36,605 bases of DNA from Theristus sp. LFF4_11 (taxonomy: Eukaryota; Nematoda; Chromadorea; Monhysterida; Xyalidae). The translations under genes were made by a program, and so were the position numbers. Below the pieces are notes generated by a model. That model was not told the origin of the DNA. It saw only the letters and a list, made by a program, of their open reading frames with translations, and ran no database searches. The stretch is from positions 1-36,605 of the forward strand of contig JASANC010004840.1 in assembly GCA_030248135.1 (NCBI GenBank), read 5' to 3'. Positions 1 through 10,851 of the stretch are shown here, piece after piece; positions within the stretch are counted from its first letter, which is position 1, and every line of letters begins with the position of its first letter.

Positions 1-826
1 AATACAACAAATGGCAACTATATTTTTGCCATGGCTGCAAGTTTCAGCTCAAGATGTTGTTTCAGTTTTGAATACCAGCCATTTTCCTTGTTGACGTTTT
101 TTTGATCACCCTGTGCAAATCAATTTATAGGGGGTATGCTCATTGGTCGCACGAACGTGCGTAACACAACCAATCATCATACTTGTAATTCATAGATAAC
201 ATACATTAATTACGGTAATTACATTACATAAGGTAATTACATTACATAATTCTCAAACATGGCGTTTCGCCAAATGTTAAGGATAAAAAATAAATAATCT
301 GGCTTTTCAAAAAAAGTTTTTATAATTGCGTTGGAAAGTTTCGGCAGAAGCTTCACAAAATGTTCGCAAAAACAATCTTAACCGACATCCTAGCGGTATT
401 GGAGTGTTTTTTTTTAATTTTAACTGGGCCATCAAAACTTGGGCTAAATGAGCAAACTTTTTGAACGAGAACACAGAATGTACAACATGAATGAAACAGT
501 TCTCTTGTTTGTGCACGGCATATTTCTTAGTTCAAATATAAAAATGAATGTGAAAGCCAAAAACATGTTATGGGTTCTGCGAAATGTTTGACAGGAAAAG
601 GGCGTATTTTTGGACGTGTTTCTCCCTGGAGAGTGCTTGACTTTTTTTTCTGATTGCCTCCATTTTACTAGTACACATGCGTCGTTTTCCTAAAGCTCAG
701 TAATTCAAAATAGAAGATTTAGCTGCCTTCAACCGTGCACATACCATCGACGCTAAAAGGTTGCAAACATGTTGGAATTTTGAGCAAAACACCGTTTTAT
801 TAATTTTATCCAGCACTGATAACCGT

Positions 827-952
827 TTCCAAACATTTTGCCCAACGCTGCATCTTCTGTGGCTGCCACTGGTAGCCAGGCATCTTTGTTTGGCTACCAC
901 CGACAGCCGCAAAAGATGGAGCGAAACTGCTTGAAAAAGTTTCGAAACGGTT
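827..952. repeat. Imperfect palindrome, possible old MITE
   Basis: The left arm (GTTTCCAAACATTTTG, then CTGTGGCTGCCACTGGTAGC) is answered by an imperfect reverse complement ending GAAAAAGTTTCGAAAC. The arms meet near position 888 with a loop of about 10 bases. Several mismatches show that it is old. No clear target duplication is visible. Confidence 0.45.
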
Positions 953-2630
953 TTCAATTAGAAAACGACGCATCCAAAACCGCAAAAGTCAGCAGGCTGC
1001 CACGAAAGAAGACCAATCATGCACTGGCGACAGCCGGTAACTTGTTTTACGGCGGTTTTAATTTTCCGTAATTTTAACAAGAAATAAAGTCTGGAAATGG
1101 TAAATACAAAATAGAAAAAAGCTCCCACTCCCACCTGTTCTCATCTCAAAACTACTTAAAGCCTTGTATGTTTCGGGTGTTTAGTAACAGACACATCATA
1201 CTCTTTATGCCCACCCGTGGTTGTGCCAGAGGCAGACCAGGTACAAGTGTACCCAAATTCATAGTGCCCGCCCACCCAAACTCATGTCATTAAACCTGGG
1301 GGCCCTGCAAACTTGAGTTTGGAGAAAAGGCAAGAGTAGTAGAGTACGACCACGTGCAACCCTCTCTTCAGTACCAGGAATCCCCTGTAGACCCCAAGTG
1401 TATCCCTGCCTTCTGTCTGTGCAGCAAAAAAACAAGTTTTGCTCCGCTCAGTCGAAAAATCGATAGGTCCAATTAAAACCTACTGTTGTCGCTTATCATT
1501 ACACACGCAGCAACGAGGCCTATCAGTTTTGTGCCAGTTGCTTAGTGTATTCATTTGCAAGCGATAAGCGACTATGAAACGCACGTGCAGCACGCACTTT
1601 GGATATGCAAAAATCAGCTCATGCGAAACATGTGATTGGTGTATTTCAGCTTTGAACAAACGGCGTATTTCAGCACTAATCGAAAAATAATGATGCTGTG
1701 GTTAAAAATGTGCATGCATGTAATTTTGATATGATTTTTTGCGAATACCCCGCTATTTGCTACACCATCGGTCCAATTGCTCAAACGAAAACGAGTTTTC
1801 GATGCGGGCTTCAATTGAAACCCTCTAGTTTAAGAAGACAAGCATACTTTTGCTAAATTAAATGTGCTTTCAGCCACACATGTACGCGGAATATTTATTG
1901 ACAGCACTTCCGTCTTTTTACCGCTTTGTGAGTCATTAGCTTTTCAGTTTCTGTGTCTTCTTTGCGCACACATTTTCTTCAGCTTCCTTTTGGGTTGTTC
2001 TTTACTCTCAATTTGTTATTTTTACGACGCGCGCTTCTTGCTTCTTTGGCCATATCAGAAGTTTTCGAGTTGTGTTTACGTGTTCTTTTAACAAAAAGAT
2101 GACTTTTGAAACCTTTTTATGGCCACTAAAAAGTTTTGTTACTAAAAAGTTTTGTTGGTGTTTTTGCTGTTGCTAGATAACCATTGCAAGCCGAAACGTT
2201 TTAATGCAGTTGGCAGCCTGAGAGTGACTTTGAACGTGTTAATGCTGCAATCGCAATAAGATCTTGTCACGACCGCTTTTGCAAAACTCTTCATAGAAGA
2301 CTTCTCGTGCTGTCGACAATGCGGACATGAAAAGAATGTTTTGTTGAACTTTACTTCACATGGCTTCGTTTGAAACCCCCTCATTTCCTCATATCTTTTG
2401 TACTGTTCAGCATCAATTAATTACATTCATTATATTATTTTCCATAACCTCGCATCTGCGGCGTATCTGTTTACAAGGCGACCGCGGTGATAACACCCGT
2501 TAATCAGCCTCAGTATCAAAACTTATATTTAGAACACAAAGGAGACGCACTTTATAAAAGCGTAGTTTTCAAGTTTGTCAAACCTGGATGTTTATCAATA
2601 AAATTCGCGCGGAACCGCGCAGTTTAAGCG

Positions 2631-2745
2631 TACAGGGGGAACCAAAAAAGTGCAAATTTAAAATTTAATATTCGTCACTAGTATTAGATATTGAGCTGAA
2701 ATTTGGAACACTTAACGAGCTCACGCCCTTTTGTGTGTCGAATTA
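2631..2745 (+). mobile_element. Solitary Tc1/mariner-type end (MITE remnant)
   Basis: It begins TACAGGGGGAACCAAAAAAG and continues with TTGAGCTGAAATTTGGAACA, then TTTTGTGTGTCGAATTA. The same order of blocks occurs at 13739 and at the ends of the fold-back elements at 3449 and 5007 (GAAATTTGAAACACTTTTAG, then TGTGTGTCCAAATTTTA). This is the layout of mariner-type terminal repeats inserted at TA. No matching opposite end was found, so it is a fragment. Confidence 0.55.
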
Positions 2746-3097
2746 CAGCTGCTTTTTTTCTGCACCTGACTCCGTCTGATTTACCATTGTTTTAAAGCTA
2801 CAATTCATTATATTCAATTACTATTTGCCACAATAGTATTCACAATAGTTTGCTCAATGTGTCGCCGTTGTCTTAAGTGACTGTGTTCAAACGGTCGGAT
2901 CGCACCATCGTGTTTCCACCCATTTTTGTCCCACAATTTTTATAAATACATTTTCTTGAAAAAACCTTGTGTCAACCTTTTCCATCCGTCACAATCTGAA
3001 ATGATATTTGGCCTTTCTTTGCCCTTCGGACACTTTTCTGAACTTGTTTTTTATATATCAAAGAGTATTTAAATTAAAATTTTTAATTAGGGTTCGA

Positions 3098-3386
3098 GTT
3101 TTAGCCCGTTCCTGTGGTTGTCCAGTGCAGGTCCCGCACGGGTTCGCACTAGTTTCCGTTTCGGACCCGTAAAGTGTAAAAGACAAAAACTGGAAGTTGG
3201 AGACCCATCTGTTTTCAGCTCAGCCCATCAGCTCCTCGAATAACGTAAGAGTATCTGTTTTCAGCCCATTCGTGTGATTTTCTAGTGCGGTACAGTGCGG
3301 GAATAAAGTACCCATTACGTGTCCCAGTGGTGTAAAAGACAGTAATTTCAGTTTGTAAACCTTCATGTTTGTCATCAGCGCTCATT
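3098..3386 (+). repeat. Degenerate tandem duplication of ~150 bp
   Basis: Two neighbouring blocks share, in the same order, TTTTAGCCCGTTC / TTTTCAGCCCATTC, then TGTCCAGTGCAGG / TTTCTAGTGCGGT, then GTGTAAAAGACA in both. Similarity is partial. It is an old duplication with no coding potential that I can see. Confidence 0.4.
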
Positions 3387-3640
3387 AATTAGAAGGCATT
3401 AATTCTAAAACGCGGCTTTCATAAAGCAGTACTTGATGACGCGCGCTACAGGGTGTCCCAAAAAAAAATATAACAAAAGTAAATGGCTCGTGCGGCCGAC
3501 TGGTTGCACGTGAAGCCGTGAAATTTGAAACACTTTTAGAAAAAAGGAACACATTTTGTGTGTCCAAATTTTATCCCGAAATTCCATTTTTTCAATAATA
3601 TTTTAGCAGAAATGCGTAAAAACTCAAAAATCACCTAACT

Positions 3641-3966
3641 TCAGCATTTTGACTCAGGATAATCATCGTTGTCGTCATCGAGATTCACATATGACAGTGG
3701 CGCAAGTTCATCTTTAGCTTCGTCTTCACTGATCTCATCAGATTTTCCCTCTCGACCCTTTAGTTTCACTTTTTTCAGCAGCCCAATGTCTTTTTCATTG
3801 TTCTCAATGATTGCCGACATTCGATGTTCGAAATTGATGAGCAATTCTGGTGCAGCGCCCGATCATCGTTGATTTTTTGCACACCACTGCGAATTTTGGT
3901 TTTCAAATTGTCGAAAATGTTGGGCGCCGAACGGTACACAATTTCCTTCAGGTGCCCCAAACCCAT
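3641..3966 (-). pseudogene. Mariner-type transposase, C-terminal fragment (left arm)
   Basis: Read on the minus strand, GHLKEIVYRSAPNIFDNLKT is the part that follows the third catalytic acid in arthropod/nematode mariner-like transposases (pattern W-G-x-L-K-x-x-V-Y). A frame change near 3850 leads into INFEHRMSAIIENN and an acidic tail ending NDDYPESKC with a stop at 3641. The catalytic region is missing from this arm. Being frameshifted and truncated, it cannot give an active enzyme. Confidence 0.7.
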
Positions 3967-3971
3967 AAGTC

Positions 3972-4396
3972 AAGAGGAAAATTGAAACAAGTGCGCGAGT
4001 GGCTGTCGGCGTCGTTCGGTGACCGCTGGATCGGCCGCATGGGCAGAATTGAATGGCCCGAGAGGAGTCCGGACATGAAGCCTTTGACTTCTGCGTTTGG
4101 GGGCATCTGACGGATAATGCGGGACATTTTCGGCGCCCACCACTGCAGCGGTGTGAGAAAAAATCATCGATGATCGGGCGCTGCACCAGAAAGTGATCAT
4201 CAGTTTCAAACATCGAATGTCGTCGTTCATTGAGAACAATGGAAAACACATTGAGCAGCCGAGAAACATGAAACTGAACGACCGTGAGCATGAACATGAT
4301 GACATCAGTAAAGTTGAAGCTGACGATGAGCTTGTGCCACTGCCAGATGAGATTCTCGATGACGACAATGATGTTTATCTTGAGTCAAAAAACTGA
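3972..4396 (+). pseudogene. Mariner-type transposase, 3' half (right arm)
   Basis: The + strand reads REWLSASFGDRWIGRMGRIE followed by WPERSPDMKPLTSAFG. This matches the family pattern W-P-x-R-S-P-D-L-x-P-L-D-F-F-L-W-G around the third catalytic acid. Where that acid is expected (P-L-D) this copy has P-L-T, so the triad is broken. Frame changes follow near 4110 and again before the ALHQK part. The last stretch, IISFKHRMSSFIENNGKHIE to a stop at 4396, corresponds to INFEHRMSAIIENNEKDIG in the opposite arm but differs at many residues. The two arms therefore derive from two different transposase copies rather than from a simple self-copy. Confidence 0.7.
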
Positions 4397-4589
4397 ATTT
4401 AGGTGATTTTTGAGCTTTTACGTATTTCTGCTGAAATGTTATTGAAAAAGTGGAATTTCGGGATAAAATTTGGACACACAAAATGTGTTCCTTTTTTCTA
4501 AAAGTGTTTCAAATTTCACGGCTTCACGTGCAACCAGTCGGCCGCACGAGCCATTTACTTTTGTTATGTTTTTTTTGGGACACCCTGTA

Positions 4590-5004
4590 CATTCACGCGT
4601 TTTTTCATTGTTCTCCTGTTTGAAGGTTTTTTTTTTTTTTCATGCCATTTTTCCCTGCAAACCACCACCCCCTTAACTCTTCGTTGGTTTAACATTGCGC
4701 GAGTGTAAATCCGCATTCGGACCGGAATTCCTTCCGTGGCTAATTGAACTCCCCCACCCCAACAAAGATAACCAGATTTGACAGTACTGTCATTTTAATT
4801 TTCTAATTTAATTACTACCGTATTACCCCAAATAAACCCCCATGGGGGATTAATACGTCAGCGACTTTTAGGGGTGGGGGGTTTATTGGTGGGGGGGATT
4901 ATTGTTGGGGGGGGGGGTTATTTACAAAAAAATTCTAGGGGTGGGGTTTGTTGAAAAATGGCAAAAATACCTTGCATGGCAGGCAAGAAAGACGCAGAAA
5001 CTTC
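4590..5004. other. Spacer between the two fold-back elements
   Basis: There is no gene. It contains an AT-rich part and a G/T-rich part (4860-4945) with runs of 7-11 G and the repeated word GGTTTATT. Just before the G-rich part is an imperfect match on the other strand, AATAAACCCCCATGGGGGATT. Confidence 0.5.
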
Positions 5005-5006
5005 TA

Positions 5007-6141
5007 CAGGGTGTCCCAAAAAAACATAACAAAAGTAAATGGCTCGTGCGGCCGACTGGTTGCACGTGAAGCCGTGAAATTTGAAACACTTTTAGAAAAA
5101 AGAAACACATTTTCTGTGTCCAAATTTTATCCCGAAATTCCACTTTTCAACAACATTTCAGCAGAAATACGTAAAAGCTCAAAAATCACCTAAATTCAGT
5201 TTTTTGACTCAAGATAAACATCATTGTCGTCATCGAGAATCTCATCTGGCAGTGGCACAAGCTCATCGTCAGCTTCAACTTTACTGATGTCATCATGTTC
5301 ATGCTTACAGTCGTTCAGTTTCATGTTTCTCGGCTGCTCAATGTGTTTTCCATTGTTCTCAATGAACGACGACATTCGATGTTTGAAACTGATGATCACT
5401 TTCTGGTGCAGCGCCCGATCATCGATGATTTTTTCTCACACCGCTGCAGTGGTGGGCGCCGAAAATGTCCCGCATTATCCGTCAGATGCCCCAAACGCAG
5501 AAGTCAAAGGCTTCATGTCCGGACTCCTCTCGGGCCATTCAATTCTGCCCATGCGGCCGATCCAGCGGTCACCGAACGACGCCGACAGCCACTCGCGCAC
5601 TTGTTTCAATTTTCCTCTTGACTTATGGGTTTGGGGCACCTGAAGGAAATTGGTGTACCGTTCGGCGCCAAACATTTTCGACAATTTGAAAACCAAAATT
5701 CGCAGTGGTGTGCAAAAAATCAACGATGATCGGGCACTGCACCAGAATTGCTCATCAATTTCGAACATCGAATGTCGGCAATCATTGAGAACAATGAAAC
5801 AGACATTGGGCTGCTGAAAAAAGTGAAACTAAAGGGTCGAGAGGGAAAATCTGATGAGATCAGTGAAGACGAAGCTAAAGATGAATTTGCGCCGCTGTCA
5901 TACGTGAATCTCGATGACGACAACGATGATTATCCTGAGTCAAAATGCTGAAGTTAGGTGATTTTTCAGTTTTTACGCATTTCTGCTAAAATATTATTGA
6001 AAAAATGGAATTTCGGGATAAAATTTGGACACACAAAATGTGTTCCTTTTTTCTAAAAGTGTTTCAAATTTCACGGCTTCACGTGCAACCAGTCGGCCGC
6101 ACGAGCCATTTACTTTTGTTATGTTTTTTTGGGACACCCTG
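5007..6141 (-). mobile_element. Tc1/mariner-type fold-back element, copy 2 (inverted)
   Basis: The 1135-bp element is nearly the exact reverse complement of the copy at 3449-4587. It again has CAGGGTGTCCC / GGGACACCCTG ends and TA on each side (5005-5006, 6142-6143). The transposase scraps are the same: the half carrying WPERSPDMKPLT lies on the minus strand at about 5196-5615, and the arm ending NDDYPESKC lies on the plus strand at about 5640-5951. The same breaks recur, so the composite was formed once and then copied or moved as a unit. Confidence 0.85.
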
Positions 6142-6165
6142 TACTTTTCACAGAGATTTCCTTTT

Positions 6166-6325
6166 GTAACAGCCTTTTGTAATGAAATTACCATTAACTC
6201 ATCCCTTTGGGGCCTTTGGTAGCACAATTTAACCAATGTCCTGCTTCTGTCACAGCCTTCTTGTAATGAAATTACCATTAACTCATCCCTTTGGGGCCTT
6301 GGTGGGTAATACGGTATTAAATAAT
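6166..6325 (+). repeat. Two-copy tandem repeat, ~81-bp unit
   Basis: CAGCCTT(T/C)TTGTAATGAAAT, then ACCATTAACTCATCCCTTTG and GGGCCTT, occurs twice head to tail, starting near 6170 and 6251. The spacer between them is AACCAATGT-type sequence. It directly abuts the second fold-back element. Confidence 0.75.
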
Positions 6326-6517
6326 TAACCAATGCTACATTCTACTTTATTCACCCATGTGTAATGTGCGTGTGTGCAGTGAGCACCAGTGACTTTATGA
6401 ACTGCGTCTTCCAACGGAGGTAGCTTAGCAGTTGCTTATAGAGTTCCTTAGCAGTCGAGTAACATTGTTGGCAGCAGTGACGTTATCTACATATGATGAC
6501 CAGTTTGGTTTAAGTAT

Positions 6518-6803
6518 TATCATGCGGATGCGCGAGCGAGCGTCAGCGAGCGGACAGCGCATCACGCATAATATGAGCCGTTTTCCCCTCGCGCGCGTTT
6601 TTCAAACTTTCTCGCTGCCCTGCAGCGAGCATAGTATAAGCCACAAACTTGGTTCTGTGCACACGAAACGAACACCCAAAGTTGTGCTTGGAGCCGCGAA
6701 AAAATTTTCATCGGACGATTTTTCATACGCTCTAGACACGAAAAACCTATTCTGAAAATCGTGTTACTTATTTCCCTTTGTCCTTTTTTTTCTGGTATGT
6801 AAT
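6518..6803 (+). repeat. Satellite unit 1 (~280 bp), first copy
   Basis: It starts TATCATGCGGATGCGCGAGC and ends just before the TGTGCGCCC of the next block. The second copy is at 8018-8300 with only scattered differences. It opens both halves of the higher-order satellite. It contains a GCGAGCGAGCG-rich stretch and a TTTTTTTT run near the end. Open frames across it are not conserved between the two copies. Confidence 0.8.
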
Positions 6804-6810
6804 CAACATG

Positions 6811-7265
6811 TGTGCGCCCTTTCAGTTTTTACCTGCGACACTTTCACAGTCAAACAAAAATGTTTCCTGGGGTAATTCCATCCGGAGATTTTGAAAATTG
6901 GGTTAATTTTTTACCCAGACCCTGTTTTTGGGTAAAAATTGGGCATTTTTAAAAGTTCGCAGGGTTTTCACCTGGTTTTAAGTGTGCGCCCTTTCAATTT
7001 TTACCTGCGACACTTTCACAGTCGAACAAAAATGTTTCCTGGGGTAATTCCATCCGGAGATTTTGAAAATCGGATTAATTTTTTACCCAGACCTTGTTTT
7101 GGGTAAAAAATTGGGCATTTTTAAAAGTTAGCAGGGTTTTCACCTGGTTTTAAGTGTGCGCCCTTTCAATTTTTACCTGCGACACTTTCACAGTCGAACA
7201 AAAATGTTTCCTGGGGTAATTTCATCCGTAGATTGTGAAATTTTTTTTGCCCGGGCATTTTTTTC
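6811..7265 (+). repeat. Satellite unit 2, 172-bp tandem repeat (2.6 copies)
   Basis: TGTGCGCCCTTTCA followed by TTTTTACCTGCGACACTTTC recurs at 6811, 6983 and 7155, an exact 172-bp period. Each unit carries GTTTCCTGGGGTAATTCCAT and a pair of ACCCAGACC / GGGTAAAAA blocks. The last unit decays after about 100 bp. Matching units occur at 8307-8585. Confidence 0.85.
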
Positions 7266-7378
7266 GTCAAAATTGTGCATTTTTTACAGTTCGTAGCATT
7301 TCGACTGGGTATCAGCTTTTCACTCTTACAAATTTTGTCTGAGCTACGAAAAATAATAGGAAAAAGGTCTAGTCCGTA

Positions 7379-8010
7379 GGAATTCAATGCGCTGATCACG
7401 GATTTTGGGTTAGTTTTCTTACGTGAGCAACTTTAGATGCTGAATCGTGACGATTTCGAGCGAATCGGCCGTGGAAATTGGCGAAATCGGTCTAGAAACG
7501 AAAAACAAGAAAAAGGTGTTTTCCAGGGTAATTCAATGCGCTGATCACGGATTTTGGGTTAGTTTTCTTACGTGAGCAACTTTAGATGCTGAATCGTGAC
7601 GATTTCGGGCGAATCGGCCGTGGAAATTGGCGAAATCGGTCTAGAAACGAAAAACAAGAAAATGGTGTTTTCCAGGGTAATTCAATGCGCTGATCACGGA
7701 TTTTGGGTTAGTTTTCTTACGTGAGCAACTGTAGATGCTGAATCGTGACGATTTCGGGCGAATCGGCCGTGGAAATTGGCGAAATCGGTCCAGAAACGAA
7801 AAACAAGAAAAATGTGTTTTCCAGGGTAATTCAATGCGCTGATCACGGATTTTGGGTTAGTTTTTTATGTGAGCAACTCTAGATACTGAATCATGACGGT
7901 TTCGGGCGAATCGGTCGTGGAAATTGGCGAAATCGGTCTAGAACTGAGAAACAAAAAAACGGTGTTTTCCATAGTAATTCAATACGTTGATCACGGATTG
8001 TGCGTTAGTT
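7379..8010 (+). repeat. Satellite unit 3, 149-bp tandem repeat (~4 copies)
   Basis: GGTAATTCAATGCGCTGATC followed by ACGGATTTTGGGTTAGTTTT recurs with AATTCAATGC at 7381, 7530, 7679, 7828 and 7976 (period 149, once 148). Units also share GAATCGTGACGATTTCGGGC and GAAATTGGCGAAATCGGTC. The block breaks off at 8010-8018, where unit 1 starts again. Confidence 0.9.
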
Positions 8011-8017
8011 TTTTTTA

Positions 8018-8300
8018 TCATGCGGATGCGCGAGCGAGCGCCAGCGAGCGGACAGCGCATCACGCATAATATGAGCCGTTATCCCCTCGCGCGCGTTTTT
8101 CAAATTTGCTCGCTTCCTCCAGCGAGCATAGTATAAGCCACAAACTTGGTTCTGTGCACACGAAACGAACACCCAAAGTTGTGCTTGGAGCCGCGAAAAA
8201 ATTTTTATCGGACAACTTTTCATACGCTGTAGACACGAAAAACCTATTCTGAAAACAGTGTTACTTATTTCTCTTTGTATTTTTTTTTTCAGTAGTGTAA
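8018..8300 (+). repeat. Satellite unit 1, second copy
   Basis: It repeats 6518-6803, starting with the same TATCATGCGGATGCGCGAGC and running through CATAGTATAAGCCACAAACT and the TTTTTTTTT tract. It again precedes the 172-bp units, so the order 1-2-3 is itself repeated with a spacing of about 1500 bp. Confidence 0.8.
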
Positions 8301-8306
8301 TCATAT

Positions 8307-8586
8307 GTGTTCGCCCTTTCAATTTTTACCTGCGACACTTTCACAGTTGCACAAAAATGGTTCCTGGGGTAATTCCATCCGGAGATTTTGAAAATTGGGT
8401 TAATTTTTTGCCCCGACCCTTATTTGGGGCAAAATTTGGGCATTTTTTTAAATTTTGAAGGATTTTACGGCGTTACAAGTGTTCGCCCTTTCAATTTTTA
8501 CCTGCGGCATTTTCACAGTCGAACAAAAATGTTTCCTGGGGTAATTCCATCCGGAGATTTTGGAAATTAAGTTAATTTTTGCCCCG
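8307..8586 (+). repeat. Satellite unit 2, second block (172-bp period)
   Basis: GTTCGCCCTTTCAATTTTTA occurs at 8309 and 8481, again exactly 172 bp apart. The second unit is cut after GGTTAATTTTTGCCCC-like sequence and joins unit 3 in mid-repeat. Confidence 0.8.
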
Positions 8587-9893
8587 TGTGAGCATCTCTA
8601 GATACTGAATCGTGACGATTTCGGGCGAATCGGTCGTGGAAATTGGCGAAATCGGTCCAGAAACGAAAAACAAGAAAAGGGTGTTTTCCAAGGTAATTCA
8701 ATGCGCTGATCACGGATTTTGGGTTAGTTTTCTTACGTGAGCAACTCTAGATGCCGAATCGTGACGATTTCGGGCGAATCGGCCGTCGAAATTGGCGAAA
8801 TCGCTCCAGAAACGAAAAACAAGAGAAGAGTGTTTTCCAGGGTAATTCAATGCGCTGATCACGGATTTTGGGTTAGTTTTCTTACGTGAGCAACTCTAGA
8901 TGCTGAATCGTGACGATTTCGGGCGAATCGGCCGTGGAAATTGGCGAAATCGGTCCAGAAACGAAAAACAAGAAAAGGGTGTTTTCCAGGTAACTCAATG
9001 CGCTGATCACGAATTTTGGGTTAGTTTTCTTACGTGAGCAATTCTAGATGCTGAATCGTGACGATTTCGGGCGAATCGGCCGTAGAAATTGGCGAAATCG
9101 GTCCAAAAACAAAAAAATAAGAAACTGGTGTAGTCCGGGGTAATTCAATGCGCTGATCACGGATTTTGGGTTAGTTTTCTTATGTGAGCAACTCTAAATA
9201 TTGAATCGTGACGATTTCGGGCGAATCGGCCGTGGAAATTGGCGAAATCGGTCTAAAAACAAAAAATGAGAAACTGGTGTTTTCCAGGGTAATTCAATGC
9301 GCTGATCACGGATTTTGTGTTAGTTTTTTATGTGAGCAACTCTAGATACCGAATCGTGACGATTTGGAGCGAATCGGCCGTGGACTTTAGCGAAATCGGT
9401 CCAGAAAAGAAAAACAAGAAAACGGCGTTTTCCATGGTAATTCAATGCACTGATTACGGATTTTGGGTTAGTTTTTTATGTGAGCAACTCTAGATACTGA
9501 ATCGTGACGATTTCGGGCAAATCGGCCGTGGAAATTGGCGAAATCGGTCCAGAAATGAAAAACAAAAAAACGGTGTTTTCCATTGTAATTAAATACACTG
9601 ATCACGGATTTTGTGTTAGTTTTTTCATGTGAGCAACTCTAGATACCGAATCGTGACGATTTCGGGCGAATCGGCCGTGGAATTTAGTGAAACCGGTCCA
9701 GAAATGAAAAACAAGAAGTCGGTGTTTTCCATGGTAATTCATTGCGCCGATCACGGCTTTTGGGTCAGTTTTCTTATGTGAGCAATTCTAGGTACTGAAT
9801 CGTGATGATTTTGGGCGAATCGGCCGTAGAAATAGCATAGACGAAATTGGCCTAAAAACGAAAAATGAAAAACCTGAGTTGTCCGGGGTTTAG
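8587..9893 (+). repeat. Satellite unit 3, second block (~9 copies)
   Basis: About nine head-to-tail units of ~149 bp carry the same blocks as 7379-8010 (GCTGATCACGGATTTTGGGT, GAATCGTGACGATTTCGGGC, GTGAGCAACTCTAGATACTG). Divergence grows towards the right end, where AGCATAGACGAAATTGGCC replaces the usual sequence. This is typical of array edges, where homogenisation is weak. Confidence 0.9.
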
Positions 9894-9960
9894 AAGAATG
9901 TGTGACCAACGTATTGTGATTTTGGTCCGACCTTTGGGGCTTATGTAAAAGTCAGAATAT

Positions 9961-10102
9961 TATCTAAAAATGCGGGAGACGCATATAAAAGGAGGAATAT
10001 GGCCTTGTGTAAGCAGTGAAAGACTTGGCTCGACAACGCTTTTCAAGTCTCTGATGTGGTACACACGGATACAAGTACATAAGAGTCATATTTTTGCGCC
10101 GT
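9961..10102 (+). repeat. 140-bp TATA-containing repeat, copy 1
   Basis: It runs from TATCTAAAAATGCGGGAGAC to ATATTTTTGCGCCG. It contains GCATATAAAAGG at about 9979-9990, and about 60 bases further a stem-loop AGACTTG...CAAGTCT with a 13-base loop. Outside the repeat the similarity to the other copies stops sharply. It might be a transposon end, a promoter-bearing repeat, or a small RNA gene: ATTTTTG near its end recalls an Sm-binding site, but I cannot show transcription. Confidence 0.7.
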
Positions 10103-10851
10103 TTATTCTTTATTTCGGTTGCAAGTGGCAACCCTCGTACATTGTAGACAAATGAAACTTTCACATTTGCTTTTTTCTAGCATTTAGCGACCTCTAAAAC
10201 CACTAAAATAACGATCAGACTTTAGATCGCTGACACTGGTTTGCACAAAGTGTATCGCAGAGGCATTGGGAACGCAAGGTCTCCTTCTGTGGCAATGACT
10301 CACCGGTTTATCCTGTCACAAGAGTTTGGTAAAAAGGGTGAAAATCAACGGAAGACAACACTTTTTGCACTGGTGCTGCTGTATGCACAGCGGTGCGTAC
10401 GTTAGCAACAACGATAAAGCTACATGCAGCAATGTTTTGCAATCTCTGATGTTTCTGTTTTTTTGCACAGAATTTACAGTATAGCTGATTAAACATGGCA
10501 GCTTTTTTCAGGGTGCAAGGAGCGCGCGAATTTTGAATGAAAGAAAAAGAAGTTCAGAAACCAAATTGTATGCCAAATTTGACGCGTTTTTTTGAACTAA
10601 TGGATTATCCGTATTATTCTGTTCATTCTTTCTCCCTTGCACACATGATTGGAAATTATGTTGGATTTTTGAAAAAGACAACTCCTAGTCAGCGACTAAT
10701 CCCGCCTTGATGGACTGCCTCATTTATTCGGCCATGCTGTACAGAATTTCGCACATGATGTGATTTTAGACTAAACTGAAGAGGACAATTGAAAAATATC
10801 TACATAACTTCAAAGTTTTTACGCTTCTCAGCAAGCTTTTAAACAACAAAC
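10103..10851. other. Spacer between inverted 140-bp repeats, no gene seen
   Basis: Only short open frames of unfamiliar sequence occur, for example a 62-codon frame on the minus strand at 10308-10496. I see no transposase motif and no conserved splice pattern. Confidence 0.45.

Larger units (their letters stand above)
1..3446. other. Gene-poor stretch, no gene recognised
   Basis: Open frames here are short (under about 90 codons) and none resembles a family I know. The stretch holds a small tandem repeat of a TTACATTACATAA-like unit at 196-258, an imperfect palindrome, a solitary mariner-type end and a degenerate duplication, listed separately. It is AT-rich with many homopolymer runs, as expected of intergenic or intronic DNA. 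An exon of a gene extending beyond the left edge cannot be excluded. Confidence 0.5.
3449..4587 (+). mobile_element. Tc1/mariner-type fold-back element, copy 1
   Basis: The 1139-bp element begins CAGGGTGTCCCAAAAA and ends TTTTGGGACACCCTG. It is flanked on both sides by TA (3447-3448, 4588-4589), the target duplication of the Tc1/mariner superfamily. The two arms are inverted copies for about 200 bp almost without mismatch. Inside each arm the similarity continues, more diverged, through the 3' end of a transposase reading frame. The central part holds one extra transposase segment on the + strand. No N-terminal half is present, so it cannot move by itself. It sits inside a copy of the CATTCATGAAGCAGTA-type MITE, whose left remnant is at 3405-3446. 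Confidence 0.85.

Noticed and set aside
3449..6141. Active mariner transposase
   Set aside because: The N-terminal half is missing, the third catalytic acid is replaced and frameshifts are present in both copies.
7379..9893. CRISPR-like array (regular 149-bp spacing)
   Set aside because: The whole unit is repeated, with no unique spacers between short repeats, and the DNA is eukaryotic.
9979..9990. Promoter of a protein gene (TATAAAAGG)
   Set aside because: No coding sequence follows. It is part of the 140-bp repeat, so it is reported only as a repeat with a possible RNA-gene reading.
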